38,541 nucleotides of DNA from the NCBI RefSeq assembly GCF_901212675.1, contig NZ_CAAKOQ010000046.1:1-38541 (forward strand). Direction: 5' to 3'. Positions 29,435-37,644 of this stretch are shown in pieces. The notes under the pieces were generated by a model, which saw only the letters and a program-made list of their open reading frames with translations, made no database searches and was not told the origin of the DNA. The translations under genes were made by a program, and so were the position numbers. Position 1 is the first letter of the stretch. Each line of letters opens with the position of its first letter. This stretch comes from Olsenella uli (GTDB taxonomy: Bacteria; Actinomycetota; Coriobacteriia; Coriobacteriales; Atopobiaceae).

Positions 29435-30073
29435 TCACAGGGGCCTGTGGCCCGTCTCAGGGGGCATTGTGCCCTTTTGCGTGGTTTGCAACTTCTGCCG
29501 TCTGAGCGAGAGCTCCATGGCCTTAGAGGCGCTCGGGCGAAGCCCGTCGGGGAGGTTGGCGGCCGCGGCGGACACCCGCGCGCGCTCGAGGGCGGTGAGG
29601 GGTGGCAGCTCGCAGCCGGCGTGGTCGGCCGCAGGCGCGGTGCCGTCGGCTGGTGACTCCGGCTGGGCCTGTGCCTGCTGCCCCGCCTTCCGAGAGAGGC
29701 GAAAGCGCACGCGCGCCACCTCAAGGCCCGCGTAGGCGAGGCGCTCGACGAAGAGCTCGGCGTTGGTGGTGAGGTCCTGCATGAGGGCGTTGCCGTCGAG
29801 GTAGACCACGAGCTCGGGCAGGCCGTCGCCCCTCTTGGGGCGGTTGAGCCACACGGCCACGGTGTGCTTGGCAGCCCGCTTGCCCGCGATGCGGCGCCAC
29901 GTCACGAGCGCACGGCTCGCGTCAGAGGCACCCTTGAGCACTCGCCCGTCGATGTAGGACGAGACGAGCGAGCCCGCCTGCGCGGGGGCGTGCTGCTTGG
30001 CCGGGTCGAGCGGGTCGTACTCGGCGCGCTCGAGGGCGCGTCCGCGCGGCACGCGCCCGTATCCCCTAGCCAT
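29435..30073 (-). CDS. dciA: DciA (DUF721) helicase operator/loader
   Basis: DciA is the ancestral bacterial protein that helps DnaB act at the origin in species lacking DnaC/DnaI. The 212-residue protein has the DUF721 domain at about 34-128, with conserved Trp59, Gly64 and His70 (WRRIAG, KHT), and a disordered Ala/Gln/Pro-rich tail. Its start codon lies inside the end of recF (8-bp overlap), indicating translational coupling. The position after recF is the usual one in actinobacteria. Its DnaB partner is encoded at 348-1748. Confidence 0.88.
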   Translation of the reverse strand: MARGYGRVPRGRALERAEYDPLDPAKQHAPAQAGSLVSSYIDGRVLKGASDASRALVTWRRIAGKRAAKHTVAVWLNRPKRGDGLPELVVYLDGNALMQDLTTNAELFVERLAYAGLEVARVRFRLSRKAGQQAQAQPESPADGTAPAADHAGCELPPLTALERARVSAAAANLPDGLRPSASKAMELSLRRQKLQTTQKGTMPPETGHRPL

Positions 30074-31148
30074 AGTCCACGACCAACATGTCGTCGAGCT
30101 GCCCGGGCGTGAAGTAGCCCAGGTTGGTGGTGGTGATGATGGTCTGGATTCCGCCCTCCACGAAGCGCGTCACGGTGGCGCGGCGGCTCTCGTCGAGCTC
30201 GCTCATCACGTCGTCGAGCAGAAGCAGCGGCCGCTCGCCGAGCAGCCCCTCGCAGAGGCGCACCTCGGCCATCTTCCAGGCGAGCGCCACCGTGCGCTGC
30301 TGGCCTTGGCTGCCGAAGGCCCGAGCGTCGCGCCCGTCGATGGTGAAGGCCACGTCGTCTCGGTGCGGCCCCACAAGCGTCTGGCCGCGCCGCAGGTCGT
30401 CGGCACGGCCGGTGCGCATCTGCTCGAGCATGAGGCGGGCGAGCTCGTCTCGGCCCATGCCCGGCTCTGCGCCCGCCACGCTCGAGACGTAGCGGCAACC
30501 CAGGCGCTCCGTGGCCACCACCTCGCCGTAGACCTCGCCCACGAGCACTGAGAGCCGCTCGAAGAGCGAGAGGCGGTGCCGCAGCAGCGTCGCCCCGCCC
30601 ACGGCCACGCTCTCGTCCCACGCGTCGAGCAGCACCGGGTCGCAGCCGTCGCGCAAAAGGCGGTTTCGCTGCTCCACCGAGCGCGTGTAGGTGGCGAGCA
30701 CCTTGCGGTAGCCCGCGTTGGCCTGCGCGCCGAAGGCGTCGAGCTCGCCGCGGCGGCGCGACGCCGACCCCTTCACGAGCGAGAGGTCGTCGGGGCAGAA
30801 GAGCACCGACAGCAGCGTCCCCGCGAGGTCGGCGGCGCGGCAGGGCTTGCCGTTTTTCTGGAAGCGGCGCTTCTCGGGCGTGGCCGCGAGCTCCACGTCC
30901 ACGACGCGCCCGTCACCCTCGAGGCGCCCCCGCACGTGGGCCTCGGCCGCACCGGGCCCCACGAGCTCGGCCGGCGAGGGACGGCGAAACGAGGAACCCG
31001 TCGTGAGGTACTGGAGGGCCTCCACGGTGTTGGTCTTGCCCGCAGCGTTGGGCCCCACGAGCACCGTGACACCGGGCGCCGGGTCAAGCTCGCGGATGCC
31101 GAGGTTTCGGTAGTCCCTGAACGAGACGTGCGTGACGACGAGTGACAC
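30066..31148 (-). CDS. recF: DNA replication and repair protein RecF
   Basis: SMC-like ATPase that helps load RecA at gaps. At 360 residues it has Walker A GPNAAGKTN (32-40), the ABC-type signature region near FGSQGQQRTV, and Walker B LLLLDDVMSELDESRR. Start is GTG at 31148, 4 bp after the dnaN stop, so it is coupled to dnaN. It overlaps dciA at its 3' end. The fold and length are normal for RecF. Confidence 0.95.
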   Translation of the reverse strand: MSLVVTHVSFRDYRNLGIRELDPAPGVTVLVGPNAAGKTNTVEALQYLTTGSSFRRPSPAELVGPGAAEAHVRGRLEGDGRVVDVELAATPEKRRFQKNGKPCRAADLAGTLLSVLFCPDDLSLVKGSASRRRGELDAFGAQANAGYRKVLATYTRSVEQRNRLLRDGCDPVLLDAWDESVAVGGATLLRHRLSLFERLSVLVGEVYGEVVATERLGCRYVSSVAGAEPGMGRDELARLMLEQMRTGRADDLRRGQTLVGPHRDDVAFTIDGRDARAFGSQGQQRTVALAWKMAEVRLCEGLLGERPLLLLDDVMSELDESRRATVTRFVEGGIQTIITTTNLGYFTPGQLDDMLVVDYG

Positions 31149-31152
31149 GGGC

Positions 31153-32256
31153 CTACATCCGGACGGGCATGAGCAGGTAGAGGTAGTTGATCTTGCCGTA
31201 GGACTTGAACACGCCCGGGCGCATGCTCTCCTGGAGCTCCAGCGTGACCTCGCTCTCGGGCGAGAGGGCGCCCACGCAGTCGCCCACGTAGCGGTAGTTC
31301 ATGCAGATGGAGTTGGGCTGGCCCTCGACGTCGACCGGGACCACCTCGCGGGCATCGCCCTGGTCGGGCGAGGTGGACGAGAGCGTGATGGCGCCGCCGT
31401 CCACGTCCACGTCGAAGCGCACCGACGAGTTGGACGTGGCGATGGAGCTCACGCGCCTGAGGGCGCCGGCCAGCGCCGAGACCTTGGTCTTGACCGAGGT
31501 GAGGCAGGTGGAGGGCAGAAGCTGCTTGTAGTTGGGGAAGGTGCCCTCGATGCGGCGCGACACGTAGGTGGTGTTGCCGAAGACGAAGACCACCTGGTTG
31601 GACGTGGCGCCGATGATGATGCTCTCGGCATCGCTCGGCAGCGACAGCACGTCATGGAAGGCCGTGCCGGGAATGATCATCTCGAACATGCCGTCGAGCT
31701 TGGAGGTCTCGACGTTGGTGTCGCACACCACGAGACGGTAGGAGTCGGTGGCCACGAGGCGCACGAGGTTCTCCTCGACGTTGAGCAGCACGCCCGCGAG
31801 GATGGGGCGGCTCGTGTCGCGCGAGGTCACCTTGTAGACCTTGTCGACCATCTCGGAGAGCGCGTCGCAGGGCAGCTCCACCGAGCGCTCCATGGCCACC
31901 TCGGGGAAGCTTGGGAACTCGGAGGCGTTCAGGGTGTTCAGGTGAAACGAGCTCTTCTCGCACGTGAGGTGGATGGTGCCCTCGCCCCCGTCGAAGGTGA
32001 CGGCTGCGTCGGCGAGGTTCTTGACGATGTTGTTGAGCATGCGCCCGGAGATGACCGTCTCGCCCTCCTCCTCGACGTTGGCCGCGATCTTGTGGCGGAT
32101 GGAGGTGTCGAGGTCGCTCGCCTGCATCTCGAGCGTGCCGTTGGAGGCGTGCATGAGGATGCCGCCGAGGACGGGAATGGTCGAGTGGGTGGCGATGCCC
32201 TTCGAGACCACGGAGAGAGCCTTGGCGAGCGAGGACTGGCTGACGGTGAAGCGCAT
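31153..32256 (-). CDS. dnaN: DNA polymerase III beta sliding clamp
   Basis: Ring-shaped processivity clamp, 367 residues, three repeated clamp domains. It begins MRFTVSQSSLAKALSVVSKG and ends in the typical YLLMPVR motif that forms the partner-binding pocket. ATG at 32256 has AAGGAGA upstream, directly next to an AT-rich tract. First gene of dnaN-recF-dciA, 250 bp after dnaA. Confidence 0.97.
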   Translation of the reverse strand: MRFTVSQSSLAKALSVVSKGIATHSTIPVLGGILMHASNGTLEMQASDLDTSIRHKIAANVEEEGETVISGRMLNNIVKNLADAAVTFDGGEGTIHLTCEKSSFHLNTLNASEFPSFPEVAMERSVELPCDALSEMVDKVYKVTSRDTSRPILAGVLLNVEENLVRLVATDSYRLVVCDTNVETSKLDGMFEMIIPGTAFHDVLSLPSDAESIIIGATSNQVVFVFGNTTYVSRRIEGTFPNYKQLLPSTCLTSVKTKVSALAGALRRVSSIATSNSSVRFDVDVDGGAITLSSTSPDQGDAREVVPVDVEGQPNSICMNYRYVGDCVGALSPESEVTLELQESMRPGVFKSYGKINYLYLLMPVRM

Positions 32257-32270
32257 GCGGTCTCCTTACT

Positions 32271-32493
32271 TATATCTCTTATATATAGATATAAAAGGTA
32301 GTGGATGTAGTAAGCACTGTCGAAACGTTGAAAAGCTTGGATAGATGCTGGTAGACGCTCTGTCGATGACCGATTTTGGTGTGGAGAACCACCCGTGGCC
32401 GTGAACGTTCAAAGGCTGTCGAATACTTCTTCGACATGCGGGGGCCACTTTTCCACGCCCGTCTTCCGGTTTTCGACATTCGCGCGTCGAAAG
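32271..32493. other. oriC: Candidate replication origin in the dnaA-dnaN gap
   Basis: Actinobacteria usually carry oriC here. A 26-bp A/T tract (32271-32296) adjoins about nine DnaA-box-like 9-mers in both orientations: TTTTCGACA (32470), CGTTGAAAA (32326), TGTCGAAAC (32318), TGTCGATGA (32361), TGTGGAGAA (32380), TGTCGAATA (32417), TCTTCGACA (32428), TTTTCCACG (32449) and CGTCGAAAG (32485). The tract could be the duplex-unwinding element, although it also overlaps the dnaN promoter position. Confidence 0.6.
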
Positions 32494-32506
32494 CCTCGGG
32501 CCCCGT

Positions 32507-34057
32507 CTAGGAGCTCGACATGAGGTCCTCCTTCATGCGCGAGGTCTTGTCGTGGATGAGGCGGTCGTCGTGGCGGCGGTCCTCCACCCACTTGATGCTG
32601 TGCTTGACCGTGGCGTGCGTGCGTCCGCCGAAGCGCTCGCCTATCTGGGCGAGGGTGGAGTCGGTGAGCTCGCGGGCGAGCCACACGGCCACGTGGCGCG
32701 GCTCCATGAGGCCCTTGTTGCGCTTGTTGCTCACGAGGTCGGCGTGGGAGATGTCGTAGCGCTGCTCCACGAACTTCTGGATCTGCTCGATGGTGAAGGT
32801 GCGCTGCTCGAGGCCCCACTTGGCCACGGCGATCTGGGCGATGTCCTCGCGGGTGAACTGCTCGCCCCTATGCTGCTTGGTGGTTGCCGAGAGCAGGCAC
32901 GACTGGCAGAAGGCCTTGATGGTGCGGATGTTGGTGCCCGCGCGCGAGGCCATGAACTCGAGGCTCTCCTCGTCGATCTCGCCGTCGAAGCCGGCCAGGC
33001 CGTCCTCCGCGGCGTCGGCCTTCATGCGCTGGTAGAAGGCGCGGATGAGGCCGTACTTGAGCTCGTAGTTGGGCACCTGGATCGAGAGGGTCACGCCCGA
33101 GTCGAGACGGCTCGAGACGCGCTCGGCGAGGCCCAGCTCGGCCGGGCTCTCGTCGGCGGCGAGCACGATCTGCTTGCCGTGGCTCGTGAGGTAGTTGAAG
33201 GTGTCGAAGAAGAAGTCGACGGACTTGGCCGCGCCGCGGAAGCCCTGGATGTCGTCGATGATGAGGACGTCGATGTCGTGGTAGTTCTGCTCGAGCGCCT
33301 CCTTGACCCCGCGCGAGGTGTCGAGCATGGCGCTCGTGTAGTCGCCCACGAAGTCGCGGGCCTGGCGGTAGACGCAGATGCGGTCGGGGACGTTCACGGC
33401 GAGGTAGTTCTGGATGGCCTTGAGCAGATGCGTCTTGCCGAGGCCGCTCTTGCCGTAGATGAAGAGGGGATTGTAGCCGTGGCTGCCGTTGGCGACGGCC
33501 TTGGCCGCCTGGAGGGCCAGCTGGTTCTCCTCACCTTCGACGTAGGTGTCGAAGGTGAGGCGCGAGTCGGCCGCGGTGATGCCCTCGACGAGGGGGTTCT
33601 TGCGCGGGGCCTGCGGGGCCGTGGCCGGTGTGGCCTGCGCGTGCGGGGCCGCGGGGGCGGGAGCCGGGCTTGCGGCCTGGCGGTCCTGGGCCTCCTCGGC
33701 ACGCAGACGCTCGAGCTCGGCGGGCGAGATGGTCGTCTGGGTGGGCGTCACCTGGGGCGCGGCCGCCGGTGCCGCCTCGCGCTCGCGGGAGAGCTCGACG
33801 GTGAGGCCGAGGGGCTGGAAGGCGGCACGCTCGAGGCAGGCCTCGATGGCGGTGGCGTTCTTCTCGACGTTGCGGCGCACGAAGCCCGTACCGGCCGCGA
33901 TGGTGAGGGAGTCGTCGGTGAGCGTGGTTGCCTGGCAGCTCTTGAGCATCGCGAGGAGCGCGGGCGCGGTGCCCTCCTCGCCGAGGAGCTCGACGACGTC
34001 GTCCCAGAGGACCTGGGCGTCGGACTCGGCTTGGTTCGTGGTGTTGTTCTCGGCCAT
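32507..34057 (-). CDS. dnaA: Chromosomal replication initiator DnaA
   Basis: Initiator AAA+ ATPase, 516 residues. Domain I (1-90) is followed by a Pro/Ala-rich domain II linker (95-155), domain III with Walker A GKSGLGKTH (202-210) and Walker B LIIDDIQGF (265-273), and domain IV with a helix-turn-helix ending in GGRTHATVKH (477-486). In most DnaA proteins this signature reads GGRDHTTVxHA, so the base-contacting Asp and one Thr are Thr480 and Ala482 here. The nearby boxes are also atypical. ATG at 34057; the ribosome binding site is weak. Its upstream region carries three boxes, suggesting autoregulation. Confidence 0.97.
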   Translation of the reverse strand: MAENNTTNQAESDAQVLWDDVVELLGEEGTAPALLAMLKSCQATTLTDDSLTIAAGTGFVRRNVEKNATAIEACLERAAFQPLGLTVELSREREAAPAAAPQVTPTQTTISPAELERLRAEEAQDRQAASPAPAPAAPHAQATPATAPQAPRKNPLVEGITAADSRLTFDTYVEGEENQLALQAAKAVANGSHGYNPLFIYGKSGLGKTHLLKAIQNYLAVNVPDRICVYRQARDFVGDYTSAMLDTSRGVKEALEQNYHDIDVLIIDDIQGFRGAAKSVDFFFDTFNYLTSHGKQIVLAADESPAELGLAERVSSRLDSGVTLSIQVPNYELKYGLIRAFYQRMKADAAEDGLAGFDGEIDEESLEFMASRAGTNIRTIKAFCQSCLLSATTKQHRGEQFTREDIAQIAVAKWGLEQRTFTIEQIQKFVEQRYDISHADLVSNKRNKGLMEPRHVAVWLARELTDSTLAQIGERFGGRTHATVKHSIKWVEDRRHDDRLIHDKTSRMKEDLMSSS

Positions 34058-34077
34058 GTGTGAGCTTTCTCGTACCC

Positions 34078-34152
34078 TGTCGATAACCTATCGGCAATGT
34101 TGAAAACTCAGTATATCCGAAGGTCTGCCGCGTGGGCGCGCGATGTTGAAAA
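34078..34152 (-). promoter_or_regulatory. dnaA promoter region with DnaA boxes
   Basis: TGTTGAAAA occurs at 34098-34106 and 34144-34152 and TGTCGATAA at 34078-34086. Read leftward, TATACT (34110-34115) lies between the two identical boxes as a likely -10. The arrangement fits DnaA autoregulation; the -35 is weak. Confidence 0.6.
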
Positions 34153-34249
34153 CTCTGGGGTCGTGCTTGTGCGGGGCGGCCTCCTCGCGTGGGTTCCCCT
34201 CGCGCGGCCACCGGTTCCTCACGCGGCTCTGGCTTCTCGCGCGGCGCCC

Positions 34250-35593
34250 CTAGATGAGGGTGCGCCCGGCGCTCGTGAGGTAGCGCTTCTGGCCGCGCTT
34301 ACGAAGGATTCCCTGGTCCTCGAGCTCCTGGAGCTGGCGCGTCCAGGTCGAGAGCGAGCCGCCATAGGCTTTGGTGAGGTCGGTCGGGCCCACCGACTCG
34401 TGCTCGGCGAGCCACTCGAGCGCCTGCTGGGCGCGGTCGCTCAGGTCGAGGATATTGCCTGCGGCGGGCTGCGGGGCGGTGGCCGGCTGCTCGGGCGCGG
34501 GTTGCTGTGGGCCAGCTACCTGCTGGTATGCCGGCTGATAGGTGCCGTAGGGATAGGGTTGCGGGTAGCCGTAGGGGGCGTAGCCCTGTTGGGCGTAGGC
34601 GGGCTGCTGTTGATAGCCCGGCACCTGCTGGGTTGGATAGCCAACCTGCTGCGGGTAGCCCGGCATGGGGGCACCCTGCTGCGGGTAGTCCATGAGCTGG
34701 TTGTTGGCGGGCTGGGCCATGCCCCGCTGCGGTGCCATCATCTGGGAAGCGTCGGGCGCCTGCGCGCCTGGCATTGGGCCGGCGGCGTATGGCATTCCCG
34801 AGGGCTGGGCGTTTGCCATCTGCACGGCCATGCCCTCGGTTCTCGCGGCTCCCCTTTTCAACATGGTCGAGCTCTCAGTGGGCAGCGAGATGGTCACGAT
34901 GGTGCCCGAGTGGATGTTGTCCTCGATCGTGAGCGAGCCGCCATGGTCCTCCATGTACTGCTGGGCGTAGGGCAGGCCAGACCCCACGCCCCTGATGTAG
35001 CGCTTCATCTCCTCAGTGGCCGAGGTGGTGCCGTACTCGAGCGCGCGCGACTTCTCGCTGATGCCCGGCCCCTGGTCGGAGAAGCGGATGGTGTTGCCGC
35101 CGTCGAGGATGGAGATGGTGGGCTCGATGAAGTAGGCGTGCACGAGGTTCTCGACAACCTCGCGGATGACGGTGAACGAGATGCGCCCGCCCTGCTCCTT
35201 GGCGAGACGGGTGACCGTCGCGGTGACTTCCTCGAGGTAGGTGCGGATGTCCTTGGGCTGCACCACCACGACGCGGGGTGCGGCCGCCGGGTCGTCGAAG
35301 ACGGCGATGCGGGCCGGGTTGCTCACGACGGTGCCGAGGACGTGGGCCTTGGGGTCGGGGGTCGTTTCTTCGGGCCGCGCGTTGGCATGCGCGGGGCTGG
35401 CAGGTGGCTGTGGTGTGGCCATTGGGTCGTCTGCCTGGCTGTTCTCCTGCGTGGTAGCCTGCGTGGCTGCGGCGTCTTGCGCTGGCGTCGGCTGCGTGCC
35501 TGCTACGTTGCCCTGCTGCCCGGCAGCTGGCGTGGCCAGCCCGGGTATGTCCGCCGGCCCCTCCCCGACGAAGGGATAGAACGCGTCTGCCAT
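34250..35593 (-). CDS. Origin-adjacent GHKL ATPase fused to a winged helix, function unknown
   Basis: I know no characterised homologue. The 447-residue protein has a disordered N terminus (about 20-85), then a histidine-kinase-like ATPase domain with N-box REVVENLVHAY, G1 DQGPGIS and G2 GVGSGLPYAQQY followed by HGGSLTI. There is no dimerisation/His-acceptor domain, sensor or membrane segment. A roughly 110-residue Gln/Pro/Tyr/Gly-rich linker leads to a C-terminal winged helix (LSDRAQQALEWLAEHESVG to KRYLTSAGR). ATG at 35593 follows a G-rich site; in-frame starts further upstream fall in or near DnaA boxes. It sits alone between dnaA and rpmH. An anti-sigma-type kinase or an origin-linked DNA-binding ATPase are both possible. 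Confidence 0.8.
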   Translation of the reverse strand: MADAFYPFVGEGPADIPGLATPAAGQQGNVAGTQPTPAQDAAATQATTQENSQADDPMATPQPPASPAHANARPEETTPDPKAHVLGTVVSNPARIAVFDDPAAAPRVVVVQPKDIRTYLEEVTATVTRLAKEQGGRISFTVIREVVENLVHAYFIEPTISILDGGNTIRFSDQGPGISEKSRALEYGTTSATEEMKRYIRGVGSGLPYAQQYMEDHGGSLTIEDNIHSGTIVTISLPTESSTMLKRGAARTEGMAVQMANAQPSGMPYAAGPMPGAQAPDASQMMAPQRGMAQPANNQLMDYPQQGAPMPGYPQQVGYPTQQVPGYQQQPAYAQQGYAPYGYPQPYPYGTYQPAYQQVAGPQQPAPEQPATAPQPAAGNILDLSDRAQQALEWLAEHESVGPTDLTKAYGGSLSTWTRQLQELEDQGILRKRGQKRYLTSAGRTLI

Positions 35594-35631
35594 CTGCCGC
35601 CCCACTCTCTCGTGCCCTTCCCTGCCACCGA

Positions 35632-35725
35632 CTTTCGACATCTTTCCATCACGCGATGAAAACTTGCGGAAGATTTCTTCCGTGCGGTGAAAAGTTTTCA
35701 ACACCTGACGAGAAGTTGTCGATAA
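35632..35725. promoter_or_regulatory. DnaA-box-like cluster upstream of the GHKL gene
   Basis: TTTTCAACA (35695-35703), TGTCGATAA (35717-35725), CTTTCGACA (35632-35640), with weaker CGATGAAAA (35654) and CGGTGAAAA (35685). A further TGTTGAAAT lies at 35995-36003 before the rpmH promoter. It may be a second part of the origin or a DnaA-controlled promoter. Confidence 0.5.
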
Positions 35726-35836
35726 CCTGCGTCTGCATCGGTGAAAGCATCTAGAGACAATACAAGAGAATCAAGGTATCTTTCACTGCAAGCTGGCCAA
35801 TCTTTCACGATTTGCCGCGCCTTGCACAACCTTTCC

Positions 35837-35953
35837 TTCCGGATGATTTGTCACATTTTCTTCCGTATGATTTGTCACATTCCGCTTGCGACTGTTGTCA
35901 TGTCCGCGTACGGCACCTCGGGCGAGTGGGGAAATGTGACAAATCATACGGAA
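35837..35953. repeat. 24-bp-spaced TGATTTGTCACATT repeats between the GHKL gene and rpmH
   Basis: Copies at 35837-35858 and 35861-35882 are direct with 24-bp period and differ at two positions; a third, inverted, is at 35931-35953. The consensus is TTCCGTATGATTTGTCACAT. The inverted pair could also form a hairpin. The same unit occurs at 27237-27270. Confidence 0.85.
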
Positions 35954-36002
35954 GGGTGCTGCGCGCGCGTGCAAGATTCGTCATGAAAACCCCATGTTGA
36001 AA

Positions 36003-36032
36003 TTGACACCGCTAGGTACGCGCCCCTACAAT
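36003..36032 (+). promoter_or_regulatory. Promoter of the rpmH operon
   Basis: Consensus TTGACA (36003-36008), 18-bp spacer, TACAAT (36027-36032), 55 bp before rpmH. A DnaA-box-like TGTTGAAAT overlaps its upstream edge. Confidence 0.85.
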
Positions 36033-36086
36033 CTGAGAGCTTGACTGCTTTAGCAGTGGTTCGGTTCCACTCAGGAGGATTTCACC

Positions 36087-36221
36087 ATGAAGCGTACGTA
36101 TCAGCCCAACAAGCGGAAGCGCGCCAAGTGCCACGGCTTCCGTGCCCGCATGGCCACCAAGGGCGGCCGTGACGTTCTCGCCCGCCGTCGTGCCAAGGGT
36201 CGCAAGAGGCTCACTGTCTAG
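36087..36221 (+). CDS. rpmH: 50S ribosomal protein L34
   Basis: A 44-residue highly basic protein of the large subunit: MKRTYQPNKRKRAK, then GFRARMATKGGRDVLARRR and a C terminus KRLTV. ATG at 36087 has AGGAGGA upstream and a consensus promoter. First gene of the rpmH-rnpA-yidD-yidC-jag run. Confidence 0.97.
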   Translation: MKRTYQPNKRKRAKCHGFRARMATKGGRDVLARRRAKGRKRLTV

Positions 36222-36228
36222 GCATCCC

Positions 36229-36549
36229 GTGAAGACCATCAAGTCCAAGAGGGATTTCGAGAGGGTCTTCAGGGGCGGCAGACGCAACAACCATCCCCTC
36301 GTGAGGCTCTCCGTGAGCCCCGTCGAGGGAGATGCTGGCGAGAGGGTTGCCTTCGTCGCGGCAAAGAGACTTGGCAACGCGGTGTGCCGCAACAGGTGCA
36401 AGCGCGTGCTGAGGGCTGCGGCCAGGGAGGCTGGCTTCCCGCCAAAGGGGTACGAGGTGATTCTCTTCGCGACCAACGCGACCCGCACGGCCTCATCCGT
36501 GGAGGTCGCGGCCGCGCTGGGCAAACTCGCGAGGAGAATTCACGCATGA
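36229..36549 (+). CDS. rnpA: Ribonuclease P protein component
   Basis: Protein subunit that aids the RNase P RNA in maturing tRNA 5' ends. At 106 residues it has the family motif RNRCKR (54-59) within AVCRNRCKRVLRAAAR. Start is taken as GTG at 36229, 7 bp after rpmH, giving VKTIKSKRDFERVF, the usual N terminus; the longer frame reads through rpmH. Its stop overlaps the yidD start (ATGA). Confidence 0.95.
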   Translation: MKTIKSKRDFERVFRGGRRNNHPLVRLSVSPVEGDAGERVAFVAAKRLGNAVCRNRCKRVLRAAAREAGFPPKGYEVILFATNATRTASSVEVAAALGKLARRIHA

Positions 36550-36782
36550 CGGGGGAAGGCCGGGCCGGTATGCTCGCGCGTCCGCTCATCGCAATGGTGA
36601 GGTGGTACCAGCGGCATGTCTCGCCCCTCCTGCCCCCGTCGTGCATCTACACCCCAACCTGCTCTGAGTACGCCATAGAGGCGCTTGGTCGCTACGGAGC
36701 GTTCAGAGGAGGTTGGCTTACCCTGATGAGGCTCATCAGGTGCAACCCCTGCCATAAGGGTGGCTATGACCCCGTCCCATAG
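36546..36782 (+). CDS. yidD: Membrane protein insertion efficiency factor YidD
   Basis: Small membrane-associated protein that helps YidC-dependent insertion. At 78 residues it has the conserved RWYQRHVSPLLPPSC and YTPTCSEYAIEALGRYG segments and the C-terminal RCNPCHKGGYDPVP, with Cys33, Cys39, Cys66 and Cys69. The chosen ATG overlaps the rnpA stop; a start at 36570 (MLARP) is also possible. Confidence 0.93.
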   Translation: MTGEGRAGMLARPLIAMVRWYQRHVSPLLPPSCIYTPTCSEYAIEALGRYGAFRGGWLTLMRLIRCNPCHKGGYDPVP

Positions 36783-36807
36783 GGCGGGACATTCGGAGGT
36801 ACCTCAC

Positions 36808-37569
36808 ATGTGGGAATGGTTTATCGGGTTTCTCGCCCAGGTTCTGCAAGTCCTTGCCGATTTGGTGGGTGACTGGGGCCTCGCGATCATCCTGCTGACG
36901 GCCATCATCCGTCTCGCCCTGACGCCTCTCACGGTGAGCTCCACACGCTCCACGGCGCGCATGCAGGTTCTGCAGCCCAAGATGATGGAGATCCAGGAGC
37001 GCTACGCTGACGATCCCCAGCGCATGAACGAGGAGATGCAGAAGTTCTACAGCGAGAACAAGTTCAACCCACTGGGCGGCTGCCTCCCCGTCTTCATTCA
37101 GATGCCTGTCTTCTTCGCGCTGTTCACGGTCCTTCGCGACCGCATCCCCGAGGCCGCCCACTTCTATGGCATCTTCACCTCGCTGGCCATGTCGCCTTCC
37201 GGTGCCGTCGCTGAGCTTGGTTGGCTTGGTGCCTGGGCGTTCATCCTGTTTGACCTTGCCTTTGGCGTGCTGACGCTCGTGCCGATGTTGCTCAACCAGA
37301 CCACGAGCGAGGGTGCGCAGGCCAGCCAGATGAAAGTCATGGGCGCCGTCATGGCTGTCATGATGGTCTGGTTTGGCTGGAGCGTGCCTATCGGCGTGGT
37401 GCTCTACTACGTGACGTCCTCCGCGTGGGGCGTCGTGCAGCAGGTCTTCATCACGCGCAAGGTGCTGGAGAAGGCCAAGGCCGACGAGGCTGAGCGCATG
37501 AAGAACGAGCCCGTGAAGGTAGACGTGGTTCGCAAGGAGCGCAAGGCGCGTCCACGCAAGAAGGACTAG
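36808..37569 (+). CDS. yidC: Membrane protein insertase YidC
   Basis: Inserts proteins into the cytoplasmic membrane with or without Sec. A 253-residue short (Gram-positive type) YidC without the large periplasmic domain. The first segment includes the conserved hydrophilic-groove Arg35 (IIRLALTPLT), followed by the cytoplasmic hairpin (about 48-88), NPLGGCLPVFIQMPVF, further membrane segments and a basic tail. No lipobox is present. ATG at 36808 has GGAGG upstream; the longer frame starts inside yidD. Confidence 0.95.
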   Translation: MWEWFIGFLAQVLQVLADLVGDWGLAIILLTAIIRLALTPLTVSSTRSTARMQVLQPKMMEIQERYADDPQRMNEEMQKFYSENKFNPLGGCLPVFIQMPVFFALFTVLRDRIPEAAHFYGIFTSLAMSPSGAVAELGWLGAWAFILFDLAFGVLTLVPMLLNQTTSEGAQASQMKVMGAVMAVMMVWFGWSVPIGVVLYYVTSSAWGVVQQVFITRKVLEKAKADEAERMKNEPVKVDVVRKERKARPRKKD

Positions 37570-37644
37570 CAGTCCGCATATGAGATGCTGTGCTGTCGCG
37601 CATTCCCTCTGGGGGTGCGCGACATGGTTTATCTGGAGGTAGAC

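Noticed and set aside
34855..34863. Exact TTTTCAACA inside the GHKL gene as a further origin box
   Set aside because: It is isolated within coding sequence and explained by codons; one 9-mer in this length is not strong evidence.
35837..35953. Repeats considered as a CRISPR array
   Set aside because: The unit spacing leaves no spacers, one copy is inverted, and no cas genes are present.
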